Numbered from the stretch's first letter, positions 1-7,520 are shown. The stretch: DNA of 29,265 nt from Flavobacteriales bacterium (GCA_011524845.1 WTJL01000213.1:19778-49042), one strand, 5' to 3'. Notes: generated by a model not told the origin, from the letters alone. Made by a program: numbers and translations.

Positions 1-382
1 CGGCCTGCTCCTCCCAACACACCAATCCATGAAACGACACGGCCAAAGGGTCGAATGAAAGCACGCCATCTTGGGGATTCATCGCCGTCCAACACGGCAC
101 ATGAAGCGCAAGCTCCTCCTCTGAGTGGGTGAACCAAGTCCCCCACAACACTTCGGTTTCGAATCCACTCCCCTCTCGAAGCAGTGGATGGTTGGCCCAG
201 CGCACCCTTTCTTGTCCTTCTACGGACAAGCTGGTCCAAGACCCCATGCCTTGGTCCTCCTCCCAAGTCACCTTCATCCCGTATCCCTCGACGAGCAACG
301 CTTGCGTCACGTAGCCCGCACGAGGGCCGCAATGGGCACTTTTCAATGTCACATGAAGCAGGGGGGCGGTAGACGGGCTCAT
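1..382 (-). CDS. Polysaccharide deacetylase-like protein, N-terminal part (cut by window edge)
   Basis: The gene starts at the ATG at 382 and runs off the left edge, so 127 residues are visible. They read as a globular N-terminal domain, not a signal peptide: an early R-x-G-Y-V segment with T-Q-A-L-L-V-E after it, and near the edge FDPLAVSFHGLVCWEEQ. These resemble the DUF7033 domain found in front of the catalytic domain in Bacteroidota polysaccharide deacetylases, where a D-x-x-A-x-S-F-x-L-x-S-R-Y-E-E motif is typical. The catalytic NodB part would lie outside the window. The gene begins 6 nt after the wecB stop, so the two are probably cotranscribed, which fits a role in cell-surface polysaccharide. 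The family call rests on recall of the motif only. Confidence 0.6.
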   Translation of the reverse strand, partial: MSPSTAPLLHVTLKSAHCGPRAGYVTQALLVEGYGMKVTWEEDQGMGSWTSLSVEGQERVRWANHPLLREGSGFETEVLWGTWFTHSEEELALHVPCWTAMNPQDGVLSFDPLAVSFHGLVCWEEQA

Positions 383-388
383 CGATGG

Positions 389-1525
389 TCAGAGACGGGA
401 TTCATGCAATGAACGCAAAATGACCTCTGCCGCGTCTCCATCGCCGTACAAATCGTCGGTCTCAAACCGACCAAGGGCCAACAACGCATCGGCCACATGC
501 GCCACCTTCTCGGGGCCTGACGCCAACTGAGATTGACCGCGGTCGACTTGTTCCACCCATTCCGTGGTGTCCCTCAACACCGCACATCGCGTGCCCAAGG
601 AATACGCCTCTTTTTGGACGCCGCCACTGTCGGTCAACACCAGCGGTGCGTGGCACACAGCCTCCAACAACTCCACATACCCCATGGGGGCCGTGCACTG
701 AATGCGTTGCTCCGCGAGGTCTTCTGCCCAACGGGGCCAATGACGGTCCAGCACTTTGGCCGTTCGCGGATGCACAGGAAACACAGCTGTCAATGCCCGG
801 GCGTTCAGCCAAGAAGAGATGGCGTTCAACCATGACCGCAACCTGTCTGGGTCGTCGACGTTGCTGGGCCTGTGCATGGTCAGCAACACTTGGCCTTGTC
901 CCCTTTCCGTATGGGGCCATCGCGCACCAAAGTGAACGGCATTGTCGTGCATGACATCTCCCGTGCGCAGCACCCTTGGTCGGGTTGGATGTGGCACCTC
1001 TTGAGATCCTCCAGGACCATCCACAATGCCCTCGCGTGTCAAATGGTCCACAGCGGCATCGGTGGGGCACACCAGCACGCTGGACAAGCGGTCCGTCAGC
1101 ACCCGGTTGATTTCTTCTGGCATCGACCAACGGTGCGATCGCAGTCCCGCTTCGACATGCACCAACGGCACCCCCTCGGCCGAGGCCGCCCAGGCACCCG
1201 CCAAGGTCGAGTCCGTGTCCCCAAAGACCAGGACCCATTGCGGCTTGTGGGAACGAATGGCGTCACGAACGCCGTGCATCATGTCGCCCAAACGAAGTTC
1301 TCGGTTGTCACTCCGCGGGGAGAGGGTCACGTGGGGCTGGGGCAAGCCCAGCTCACGAAAAAACTGGGCACTCAAAGCCTCGTCGTGGTGTTGCCCGGTG
1401 TGCACCCACGTGGAGCGCCACTGAGGGTCGTCCTCAAGGGCCCGATTCAAGGCTGCTGCCTTGATGAACTGGGGTCGGGCACCGACCACCACAAGCATGT
1501 GTTGGGAGGAAGTCATGTCAGCCAT
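389..1525 (-). CDS. wecB: UDP-N-acetylglucosamine 2-epimerase (non-hydrolysing)
   Basis: This cytoplasmic enzyme interconverts UDP-GlcNAc and UDP-ManNAc, supplying ManNAc units for surface polysaccharide. The 378 residues match the usual family length of about 370-380. Visible family motifs are GARPQFIKAA near the N-terminus, HTGQHHDE, VFGDTDSTLAGA, HVEAGLRS, PEEINRVLTDRLSS, MHRPSNVDD in the UDP-binding half, and TDSGGVQKEA near the C-terminus. Two in-frame ATGs are possible. The one at 1525 overlaps radC by 13 nt. The one at 1516 (residue 4) overlaps the radC stop as ATGA and is equally plausible. The deacetylase-like gene follows 6 nt downstream. Confidence 0.95.
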   Translation of the reverse strand: MADMTSSQHMLVVVGARPQFIKAAALNRALEDDPQWRSTWVHTGQHHDEALSAQFFRELGLPQPHVTLSPRSDNRELRLGDMMHGVRDAIRSHKPQWVLVFGDTDSTLAGAWAASAEGVPLVHVEAGLRSHRWSMPEEINRVLTDRLSSVLVCPTDAAVDHLTREGIVDGPGGSQEVPHPTRPRVLRTGDVMHDNAVHFGARWPHTERGQGQVLLTMHRPSNVDDPDRLRSWLNAISSWLNARALTAVFPVHPRTAKVLDRHWPRWAEDLAEQRIQCTAPMGYVELLEAVCHAPLVLTDSGGVQKEAYSLGTRCAVLRDTTEWVEQVDRGQSQLASGPEKVAHVADALLALGRFETDDLYGDGDAAEVILRSLHESRL

Positions 1526-2178
1526 CCTTGGTCAGCAAAGCTAACGAACGCATCACCGCCCACAATCACATGGTCCAACACAGGCAAGTCCAGAAATTCC
1601 CCCGCCTTGCACAAGGTGGCTGTGAGGGATCGGTCGGCGGCACTGGGCTTGGGATTGCCAGAAGGATGGTTGTGCACCAACACCATGGCGGCCGCCCGCA
1701 TGGCCAGTGCACGTCCAAAGACCACCTTGGGGTCCACCACAGTCCCTGTGAGACCTCCTCTTGAAATGCACAACTCGGCAAGCACATGGTTGGACCGTTT
1801 CAACAGCACCACCCAAAACTCTTCGTGCTGCAGGTCACCAAGCCGCGACACAAACCGACGGTGGACGTCTCGGCTGCTGGTGACCTGGGTCCCGATCCGC
1901 GCTTGTCCGTGCTGTCGCCTTCGCCCCAACTCCATGGCGGCAGCAACCAGCGTGGCTTTGGCGCGCCCGATGCCGTGAACCAAAGTCAAGCCTTCGATGG
2001 GCCACGAGGCCAGGTTGCCAAGACATCCTTGGGCCAAATCGAGAACGTCGTCGGCAAGTTCCACAGCCGCTCTGCCCCCATGGCCCGTCCCGAGCAACAG
2101 CGCCAAGAGCTCCCTGTCTTCAAGCGCCCCCAATCCTTCTCGTGCGGCCCTCTCACGGGGCATCATGGCTTCATGCAT
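1513..2178 (-). CDS. radC: RadC-family JAB/MPN domain protein
   Basis: The protein has 221 residues, the usual RadC length. Residues 1-80 contain the conserved start (PRER...EGLGALEDRELLALLLGTG) and a helix-hairpin-helix-like segment (VHGIGRAKA). Residues 100-221 form the JAB/MPN domain with its metal-binding signature H169-N-H171-P-S-G, then S179 and D182. RadC was once called a DNA-repair protein, but its cellular function is unsettled. The JAMM residues are intact, so a metalloenzyme fold is likely. The ATG at 2178 is only 5 nt from the T-tract of the rpsT terminator. ATGs at 2166 and 2163 are alternatives. The stop overlaps the wecB start region, which suggests translational coupling. Confidence 0.93.
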   Translation of the reverse strand: MHEAMMPRERAAREGLGALEDRELLALLLGTGHGGRAAVELADDVLDLAQGCLGNLASWPIEGLTLVHGIGRAKATLVAAAMELGRRRQHGQARIGTQVTSSRDVHRRFVSRLGDLQHEEFWVVLLKRSNHVLAELCISRGGLTGTVVDPKVVFGRALAMRAAAMVLVHNHPSGNPKPSAADRSLTATLCKAGEFLDLPVLDHVIVGGDAFVSFADQGWLT

Positions 2179-2183
2179 GGCAC

Positions 2184-2213
2184 AAAAAAAGCCCCCTGCA
2201 GGCGCAGGAGGCT
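2184..2213 (-). terminator. Intrinsic terminator of rpsT
   Basis: On the minus strand a 10-bp stem with one mismatch (2204-2213 paired with 2190-2199, 4-nt loop at 2200-2203) is followed by seven T residues (A7 at 2184-2190 on the plus strand). It lies 32 nt past the rpsT stop codon and just before the radC start codon. Confidence 0.88.
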
Positions 2214-2244
2214 TTCAAATGTGTCAGCGTCAATTCAAAGTTGC

Positions 2245-2496
2245 TCAGAGACCAGCGACGTGCTTGGTCAAGCTGCTCTTGAGGTTGGCTGCTTTGTTCT
2301 TGTGAATGATGTTGCGCTTGGCAAGCTTGTCAAGCATGGCGCTCACCAAAGGCAACAAGGCCGTGGCTTCCTTCGCATCCGTAGAGGCGCGGAGCTTGCG
2401 GACAGCATTGCGAGCTGTCTTGTGCTGGTAGCGGTTGCGGTCGCGCTTCTTTTCGTCGGAGCGGATGCGCTTGAGGGCTGATTTGTGATGTGCCAT
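2245..2496 (-). CDS. rpsT: 30S ribosomal protein S20
   Basis: The 83-residue basic protein has the S20 pattern: the [18 protein letters not shown] start, then [13 protein letters not shown], and a conserved C-terminal part [19 protein letters not shown]20 binds 16S rRNA early in assembly of the small subunit. Its length fits the family (about 80-90 residues). It stands alone, with its own promoter at 2524-2553 and its own terminator at 2184-2213. Monocistronic expression is usual for this gene. Confidence 0.97.
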   Translation of the reverse strand: MAHHKSALKRIRSDEKKRDRNRYQHKTARNAVRKLRASTDAKEATALLPLVSAMLDKLAKRNIIHKNKAANLKSSLTKHVAGL

Positions 2497-2523
2497 AGGG
2501 TAACCTTGCTAAAAACAGGGGTG

Positions 2524-2553
2524 CAAATATAGCGAGGATTTGGGGACAACAAG
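2524..2553 (-). promoter_or_regulatory. Bacteroidota-type promoter of rpsT
   Basis: The minus strand carries TATATTTG (2524-2531), a full match to the Bacteroidota -7 consensus TAnnTTTG. CTTG (2550-2553) lies 18 nt upstream as a weaker -33 element. Transcription would start near 2518, giving a leader of about 20 nt before the ATG at 2496. Confidence 0.7.
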
Positions 2554-2575
2554 CGTTTTGGCAGAAAAATCCTCG
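2533..2575. repeat. Inverted repeat around the rpsT -33 region
   Basis: CGAGGATTT (2533-2541) and AAATCCTCG (2567-2575) are perfect 9-bp inverted copies separated by 25 nt. The arms flank the -33 element of the rpsT promoter, and the outer arm lies 4 nt past the stop codon of the lipoprotein gene. It could be an operator, a weak terminator of the lipoprotein gene, or chance. Confidence 0.5.
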
Positions 2576-2579
2576 GTCG

Positions 2580-3038
2580 TCACCAGGTCAACAACAAATC
2601 CACCTGGAGATAGCCTCCGTACAAGGGGTGTCGAACGGGCTCCGAGAACATGAGGTCTCGCGGGGTGAAGGTCACCTCCCCTACGATGTCGTCCAGGGAA
2701 TCTTGGTCTTCGTCAAAGATTCGAATGACCACTTCTCGGTCGAGCTCCGCACCTTGAAACGTCAGGCCCTCAAAAGAAATGCGCTGCGGAAGGGCCGATT
2801 CCAGAGCCACTGGAGACGTGTAGTACGGCTCGTCGTTGACCGAGACATCGGCGTACAGATCGGGTTGTCCTTCTTCCCCCCATGGATCTTCCACATAGTT
2901 CTCATCGATGCTCATGACCTCGATTTGGTCGATGCGCACCTGCGGTGTGCCGCTCCCTTCGCCACAACCCCAACAACCGGCGAGCGCCACGCACAGCGCT
3001 GCGGTTGTGCTCCATGCGTTCCATGCGTTTGTCCTCAT
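2580..3038 (-). CDS. Small lipoprotein with a C2-like domain
   Basis: I do not recognise a named family. With the ATG at 3038 the protein has 152 residues. Residues 1-22 are a lipoprotein signal peptide with lipobox L19-A-G-C22, so it should be anchored in a membrane, probably facing the periplasm or surface. The mature part is acidic. Around VVIRIFDEDQDSLDDIVGEV it resembles the calcium-binding loop strands of C2 domains (hydrophobic strand, D-x-D, then DD-h-hG-E), but this is a weak pattern match. An in-frame ATG at 3065 would add nine residues in front of the signal peptide and would start upstream of the predicted promoter, so 3038 is preferred. A perfect 9-bp tandem repeat (3012-3029) encodes NAWNAW in the signal peptide. 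Confidence 0.75.
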   Translation of the reverse strand: MRTNAWNAWSTTAALCVALAGCWGCGEGSGTPQVRIDQIEVMSIDENYVEDPWGEEGQPDLYADVSVNDEPYYTSPVALESALPQRISFEGLTFQGAELDREVVIRIFDEDQDSLDDIVGEVTFTPRDLMFSEPVRHPLYGGYLQVDLLLTW

Positions 3039-3043
3039 GTCTC

Positions 3044-3074
3044 TAAAATTACGGCGACTTCGCACGGAAACAAA
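3044..3074 (-). promoter_or_regulatory. Promoter of the lipoprotein gene, probably leaderless
   Basis: On the minus strand TTTG (3071-3074) is followed by exactly 19 nt and then TAATTTTA (3044-3051), which is 7 of 8 against TAnnTTTG. This is the best two-element promoter in the window. The expected start of transcription is about 5-7 nt past the -7 box, at or next to the ATG at 3038, so the mRNA would have almost no leader. Confidence 0.65.
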
Positions 3075-3084
3075 CGGGCAACAA

Positions 3085-3106
3085 GAAGGGCGCCGAGGCG
3101 CCCTTC
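3085..3106 (-). terminator. Hairpin terminator between the candidate RNA and the lipoprotein promoter
   Basis: GAAGGGCGC (3085-3093) pairs perfectly with GCGCCCTTC (3098-3106) around a 4-nt loop. On the minus strand the stem is followed by TTGTT, a short T-rich run. The other side has no T-run, so it acts on minus-strand transcription if it acts at all. Confidence 0.7.
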
Positions 3107-3175
3107 CATCCTAACAATCTACTTGTACCCAATCGAACAGCCAATGCGGTTCGCATCAGTGCTCTCTTGATGCAC
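3085..3175 (-). ncRNA. Candidate small RNA of about 90 nt with its own terminator
   Basis: A minus-strand transcript is suggested by a perfect -7 box (TAAGTTTG at 3180-3187) and a strong hairpin terminator at 3085-3106, with no long gene between them. Inside is a perfect 5-bp hairpin, ATGCG-AAC-CGCAT (3144-3156). A very short reading frame, VHQESTDANRIGCSIGYK, starts at GTG 3175 and stops 15 nt before the terminator stem, so a tiny peptide is an alternative. No matching -33 TTTG was found. It is not a recognisable tRNA, SRP RNA or tmRNA. Confidence 0.4.
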
Positions 3176-3179
3176 GGTA

Positions 3180-3187
3180 CAAACTTA
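3180..3187 (-). promoter_or_regulatory. -7 box of the candidate small RNA
   Basis: TAAGTTTG on the minus strand matches TAnnTTTG exactly. No TTTG lies at the expected -33 distance. Instead a small inverted repeat AGGTC-N7-GACCT (3193-3209) occupies that place and could bind an activator. Confidence 0.4.
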
Positions 3188-3345
3188 GATGGAGGTCCAT
3201 ATAAGACCTGAGCATTATATGATGAATCCGAAAAAAAGTTCTTCACACCGTCACGCATGTCCGACGAACGGAACTTTTGGTACTTTGTGGACGTAGAGAA
3301 CGGGCGCGGTGCGGCCGCACTCCTCAACCACCTGACAGTGAATCC

Positions 3346-4986
3346 ATGATCCTCTCCTCCCCCATGACCCGACTTTGTTGGAGCCTCTGTGCGTGGATGG
3401 CTTGGTCCTCCTCGGCCCTTGCCCAAACCGCCCCCACCTTCACCGACATCGGCGCAGCAGCCGGTCTCACCGCAGAGGGGCAGCACCACGCCGTGGCGAT
3501 TGGGGACTACAACAACGACGGATTCGAGGACATCTACGTCGGGTCCAAGTTTGCGCCCAACGCGCTCTACCGAAACAACGGAGACATGACCTTCACCGAG
3601 GTGGGCGCCGAGGCAGGCGTCGCCGATGAAGGCTTCACAAACGCCGCCATTTGGTTCGACGTCGACAACGACGGGGACCTCGACCTCGCCACGGGAAATG
3701 GCTTTGGTGGCACAGGAGCAGAGCCCAACCGGTTCTACGTCAACCAGGGAGACGGCACCTTCATCGACATGGCGGAAGCTTGGGGCTTGAACAGCACCTT
3801 GATGTGCCGATCCCTTCACGCGGCCGACTACGACAAAGACGGTTTCACCGATTTGTACGTGGTCAACATCAACGCCGTCAACCACTTCTTCAAGAACGAC
3901 GGCGGACAGGGCTTCACCAACGTCTACCTCCAATCCGGAACCTTGGACACTGGGGTGGGCATGGGCAGCATCTTCTTCGATTACGACAACGACGGCGATC
4001 AAGATTTGTACTTGACCCACGACGCCAACCAAACCAACAAACTCTACCGCAACAGCGGCGACGGGACGTTCATCAACTTGGCCTTCTTCGCCGGTTTGAA
4101 TTACCAAGGCAACTGCATGGGCGTGGACGTGGCGGACATCAACCACGACGGTTGGTTGGACCTCTACATCACCGACCTCTACCCGAGCGCCATGTTCCTG
4201 AACGAATGCGACGGCTCTTTTGAAGACATCAGTGTGCCATCCGGAACAAGCGACTCGGGCATGACTTGGGGGTGCGTCTTCTTTGACTACGACCACGACA
4301 GCGAGTGGGACCTCTACATCGTGAACGACTACCAATTCGCGCCCCTGCCCAACATCCTGTACCACGGCAACGGAGACAACACCTTCACCCCAGTGAGTGG
4401 TGGAGATGCGACTCTGGAGCACACGTACTCAGACTACGGTCTGGCGATGGGAGATTTGGACAACGATGGCGACTTGGACTTGGTGGTGGCCACGCCCAAA
4501 GGTGGCACCCAACCCGGCATTGGACTTCTTCGAAACGACGCCTCCAATGGCCACTGGTTGAAGGTCAAACTGAACGGTACGCTCAGCAACCGCGACGCCG
4601 TTGGCGCCCGGGCCACGCTGCACTTCGACGGCAAAACACGCATGGACGAGGTCAACATCGGGCAGGGCTACTCTGGCGCGAGCACCCTTGACTTGCACTG
4701 GGGATTGGCCGAGAGCACGACGGTGGATTCCTTGGTGGTGGTTTGGCCCAATGGAGGAACCAGCACGTACCACGACTTGACGGTCGACGCGCGCCACGAG
4801 CTCACCGAACCCACGGGATGCTTGGCCGACTTCAACTACGACTTCGCCCGGGCCTCAGGCGACCTCCTCATCCTGCTCAGCGCGTACGGGGGATTTGCCG
4901 AAGAAACCGACTTGGACGGAGACGGCGTGTGCGCCACCTCAGACCTGTTGGTCTTCCTGACCTTGTTTGGGACAAGCTGCGATTGA
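3346..4986 (+). CDS. Secreted FG-GAP/VCBS repeat protein with ASPIC/UnbV domain and dockerin-like tail
   Basis: With the ATG at 3346 this is a 546-residue exported protein. Residues 1-27 are a signal peptide ending in SSSALAQ; the ATG at 3364 would give a shorter one. At least seven repeats with calcium-binding D-x-N-x-D-G-x-x-D cores follow (for example DYNNDGFEDIYV, DVDNDGDLDL, DYDKDGFTDLYV), as in beta-propeller FG-GAP repeats. Residues about 401-488 are an ASPIC/UnbV domain (GARATLHFDGK through WPNGGTSTYHDL). The organisation is that of CRTAC1-like proteins, whose role is probably extracellular binding. The tail (489-546, nt 4810-4986) has two dockerin-like loops and ends FGTSCD. No T9SS domain is visible. 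A longer frame from a TTG at 3277 adds an unlikely Arg-rich start. The gene converges on the GH13 gene with 17 nt between the stop codons. Confidence 0.88.
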   Translation: MILSSPMTRLCWSLCAWMAWSSSALAQTAPTFTDIGAAAGLTAEGQHHAVAIGDYNNDGFEDIYVGSKFAPNALYRNNGDMTFTEVGAEAGVADEGFTNAAIWFDVDNDGDLDLATGNGFGGTGAEPNRFYVNQGDGTFIDMAEAWGLNSTLMCRSLHAADYDKDGFTDLYVVNINAVNHFFKNDGGQGFTNVYLQSGTLDTGVGMGSIFFDYDNDGDQDLYLTHDANQTNKLYRNSGDGTFINLAFFAGLNYQGNCMGVDVADINHDGWLDLYITDLYPSAMFLNECDGSFEDISVPSGTSDSGMTWGCVFFDYDHDSEWDLYIVNDYQFAPLPNILYHGNGDNTFTPVSGGDATLEHTYSDYGLAMGDLDNDGDLDLVVATPKGGTQPGIGLLRNDASNGHWLKVKLNGTLSNRDAVGARATLHFDGKTRMDEVNIGQGYSGASTLDLHWGLAESTTVDSLVVVWPNGGTSTYHDLTVDARHELTEPTGCLADFNYDFARASGDLLILLSAYGGFAEETDLDGDGVCATSDLLVFLTLFGTSCD

Positions 4987-5008
4987 GGCAGCCGATCGCT
5001 CCCTCAAT
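4982..5008. repeat. Inverted repeat spanning two convergent stop codons
   Basis: ATTGAGG (4982-4988) and CCTCAAT (5002-5008) form a perfect 7-bp stem with a 13-nt loop. The two arms contain the stop codons of the FG-GAP gene and of the GH13 gene. There is no T-run, so a two-way intrinsic terminator is possible but weak. Confidence 0.4.
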
Positions 5009-7520
5009 TGCACGTCAGGCCAAAAGCCCCGAGAATTTGAAGGATGTCCGACACGGCCACTGTGCCGTCGCCATCGATGTCCTCTGCGCAATCGGTGACC
5101 GCGGTGCCGTCTGCGATGCAGGTGCCTGACGCCGCGTCCCACACCGTGCCTTCTCCACAGCAGTCTCCCGCGGTGCAGTCCAAGGGCGGTGCCACCGCGC
5201 ATGCGGTGCACGACGCATAACAATGCACGTCGAGCGACGAGTTGGAGGCCGGCACCACAAAGGACCGGTTGTATCCGCCCAATCCGTTGGACACGCCGCA
5301 TTCAGCGGGGACGCCTTCGTCTTGGCCCCACGCGTTGCCGTTGAGGTACTTGTACTGGACTTCCGTGCCCACCTGGGCGATCACGGTGGCCCGGTAGATT
5401 CCGTCCCCACCCAATTCCATGGGCGTGCCGTTCGGAATCCATCCTTGGAACGAACCGGCCACGTGCACCCCAGCTGCATCGGCAGGCAACTCGCCCAAGT
5501 CCAATTGCAGCACCGTCTCGTACTGGCACGTGCCGTCCTCGGCTTCCACCGTGGGGTCGTAATTGACCGCCGTCACATCGGTGCAGCCTCCGTTGAACAC
5601 CAAGGGCAAGGTGCCGTCGGTGTCAGGGGTGGGCAGTGGCGTGTCGAGGTACAGGTGCCATTCGCCAGGCTGGAGGTAAAACGCGTTGTTCAAGTCGTTG
5701 ACCTCGAAGGCGTTTCCAGTGAAGTGGTCGTGCCATGTGCCGGTGTAGGGAAACCCTGGAACCACGCTCAAGGGCACCACGTCGAAGTTGCCAATGAGGA
5801 TGGCGTTTTGGTCGGGTCCATAAAGCTGGATGCGCTTGCCCATGCCTGCTGCATCCACGTTGAAGTCGTAGGTCCCAAAGACCGATTGCTCCTGCTTCAA
5901 CTTGGCCAATGCCGCGATGGTTTTGGCCAGCTTCAGGCGGTTGGCGTTCTCAAGGTCTGCCCAAGGTGCGGGCTTCTCGTCGAGTTTGCACTGCTCTTCA
6001 AACGTGCCGTTCAAGCAATCGAAGATGCTGATGTCGTACCCCAATTCGCCCCACTGCCAAATCATCTTGGGACCTGGAATGGCGAGCAAAAAGGCGTGGG
6101 CCATGGCCAACCGGTCCATGCCCGTGGCCTCTTGCTTGGTGTCGTACCCGCCGGACGCGTTGCCAAACGTGGCCAGCTTGTAGGCCATGCGTTCTTCGTC
6201 GTGGCTTTCGGCGTACGTCACCAAGTTGGGCCATTGCCAGCCCCGGGCCTGCCAGGACCCGTAGTTGAGGTCTCCCCCATAGCCCATGGCCGCCTCGGTG
6301 TAGGCCTCGGTCATCTTTCCCCACAACATGAATCCGCCGTTGGCCAAGGCCGTCTCTTCGTCGTTGTTGCCGAGGTGCTCGAGGATCATGTAAGCCCCAG
6401 GGTGCCCCGCCCATATGTGGTTGCCGTAATCGAACAAGATGTCGACGCGGCTTTGGTCGTACTGGTTCCATGCCCCGACGTCGCTGCCGGTGTTGGTTTG
6501 GGTCAGGCCCTTGCTGAGGTCCACGCGGTAGCCGTCGATGTGAAACTCGTCCAGCCAAAAGTCAAACACCCGCTTCCAAAATTCCCGTGTCCATGGATTC
6601 TCATGGTTGAAGTCGTACCCTGGGCTGAAGGCGTGCCGAGACACCACGTTGAACCACGGATTGTCTTCCGTCACCGAGCCGTTGGCGTCTTGGTACAAAC
6701 GCACCATGGGATCGGTGCCAAAGCTGTGGTTGGGCACGATGTCCATGATCACTGCGATGCCGCGGAGGTGGCACTCGTTGACCAGCTCTTTGAGCTTGTC
6801 CTTGGGCCCATAAAACTTGTCGACCGCGAACCTGAAGTTGGGGTTGTAGCCCCAGCTGAGGTTGCCTTCAAACTCGCTCACCGGCATGAGTTCAATGGCG
6901 TTGAACCCCATGTATTCGATGAAATCCAAACGGTCGAGCAGGTCTTGGAAGGTTTGGGCTTCGTCAAAATCGCGGACCAAGGATTCGTAGATGACCAAAC
7001 GGTCGGAAGGCGGGCGCTGGAATCCGCCATCGGTCCAAGGGAACTCGGGCTCGTCGATGCGGAAGACCGTGTTGTGCCAATTGGCCTGTCCCGTTGGATA
7101 CGCTGGCAGGTTGGGGAATTGACTGCTCGAGATGTACTGGTCGTTCCAAGGATCAAGCACGAGCTCGCCGTACGGATCGCCGACCTCAAGGTTGCCGTCC
7201 GCCAAGAAGTGGTAGCGGTACCATGTGGTGGGATTCAACCCGCTCACCTGAAGCCAGTGCACATTGCCGTCCACGCTCTTGCGCATGAGCGAGCTGTTGT
7301 TGATGGCGAAGTTGTTGAAGTCTCCGCGCAAGTGCACGTAGTTCTTGCCTGGAGCACGAAGCTGGACGATGACCGTGTTGTTGTCCATCACATTCACCCC
7401 GTCCTGGATGCCAGGCGGTGGGTTTTGGATGGTGGGGGTTTGGGCCCAAACCGCACCTCCCCCTGCGCAAAGGAGGATGGACCACAACAAGGTCCAACGG
7501 GAAATCACGGAAGCATTCAT
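5004..7520 (-). CDS. Secreted GH13 alpha-amylase-family protein with dockerin-like tail
   Basis: The 838-residue enzyme should act on alpha-glucans outside the cytoplasm. Residues 1-26 are a signal peptide (ending AVWAQ). Residues 45-130 look like a CBM48/E-set module. The catalytic barrel spans about 170-540 with all GH13 regions: D260-IVPNH265; GYRVD334 (nucleophile); MILE381H (acid/base); ESHD441 (transition-state Asp). Residues 646-665 are a Cys-flanked GCTDVTAVNYD motif. Residues 667-757 are a second glycogen-binding-like module (HVAGSFQGW...). A Cys-rich linker (768-810, with CCGEGTVWDAASGTC) leads to one dockerin-like loop, DIDGDGTVAVSDILQILGAF, ending GLTCN (nt 5007-5090). No T9SS domain is seen. 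It lies 61 nt downstream of the GH20 gene. A possible weak -7 box (TATCTTGG) lies in that gap, so it may also have its own promoter. The exact activity within GH13 is not assigned. Confidence 0.93.
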   Translation of the reverse strand: MNASVISRWTLLWSILLCAGGGAVWAQTPTIQNPPPGIQDGVNVMDNNTVIVQLRAPGKNYVHLRGDFNNFAINNSSLMRKSVDGNVHWLQVSGLNPTTWYRYHFLADGNLEVGDPYGELVLDPWNDQYISSSQFPNLPAYPTGQANWHNTVFRIDEPEFPWTDGGFQRPPSDRLVIYESLVRDFDEAQTFQDLLDRLDFIEYMGFNAIELMPVSEFEGNLSWGYNPNFRFAVDKFYGPKDKLKELVNECHLRGIAVIMDIVPNHSFGTDPMVRLYQDANGSVTEDNPWFNVVSRHAFSPGYDFNHENPWTREFWKRVFDFWLDEFHIDGYRVDLSKGLTQTNTGSDVGAWNQYDQSRVDILFDYGNHIWAGHPGAYMILEHLGNNDEETALANGGFMLWGKMTEAYTEAAMGYGGDLNYGSWQARGWQWPNLVTYAESHDEERMAYKLATFGNASGGYDTKQEATGMDRLAMAHAFLLAIPGPKMIWQWGELGYDISIFDCLNGTFEEQCKLDEKPAPWADLENANRLKLAKTIAALAKLKQEQSVFGTYDFNVDAAGMGKRIQLYGPDQNAILIGNFDVVPLSVVPGFPYTGTWHDHFTGNAFEVNDLNNAFYLQPGEWHLYLDTPLPTPDTDGTLPLVFNGGCTDVTAVNYDPTVEAEDGTCQYETVLQLDLGELPADAAGVHVAGSFQGWIPNGTPMELGGDGIYRATVIAQVGTEVQYKYLNGNAWGQDEGVPAECGVSNGLGGYNRSFVVPASNSSLDVHCYASCTACAVAPPLDCTAGDCCGEGTVWDAASGTCIADGTAVTDCAEDIDGDGTVAVSDILQILGAFGLTCN

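Noticed and set aside
3085..3345. tRNA, SRP RNA, tmRNA or riboswitch in the 280-nt gap
   Set aside because: No cloverleaf, conserved SRP loop or known riboswitch core could be seen on either strand.
3049..4422. A 457-residue minus-strand open frame
   Set aside because: It is antisense to the FG-GAP repeats; its Val-rich pattern reflects complementary GAC/AAC codons. It also crosses the terminator at 3085-3106.
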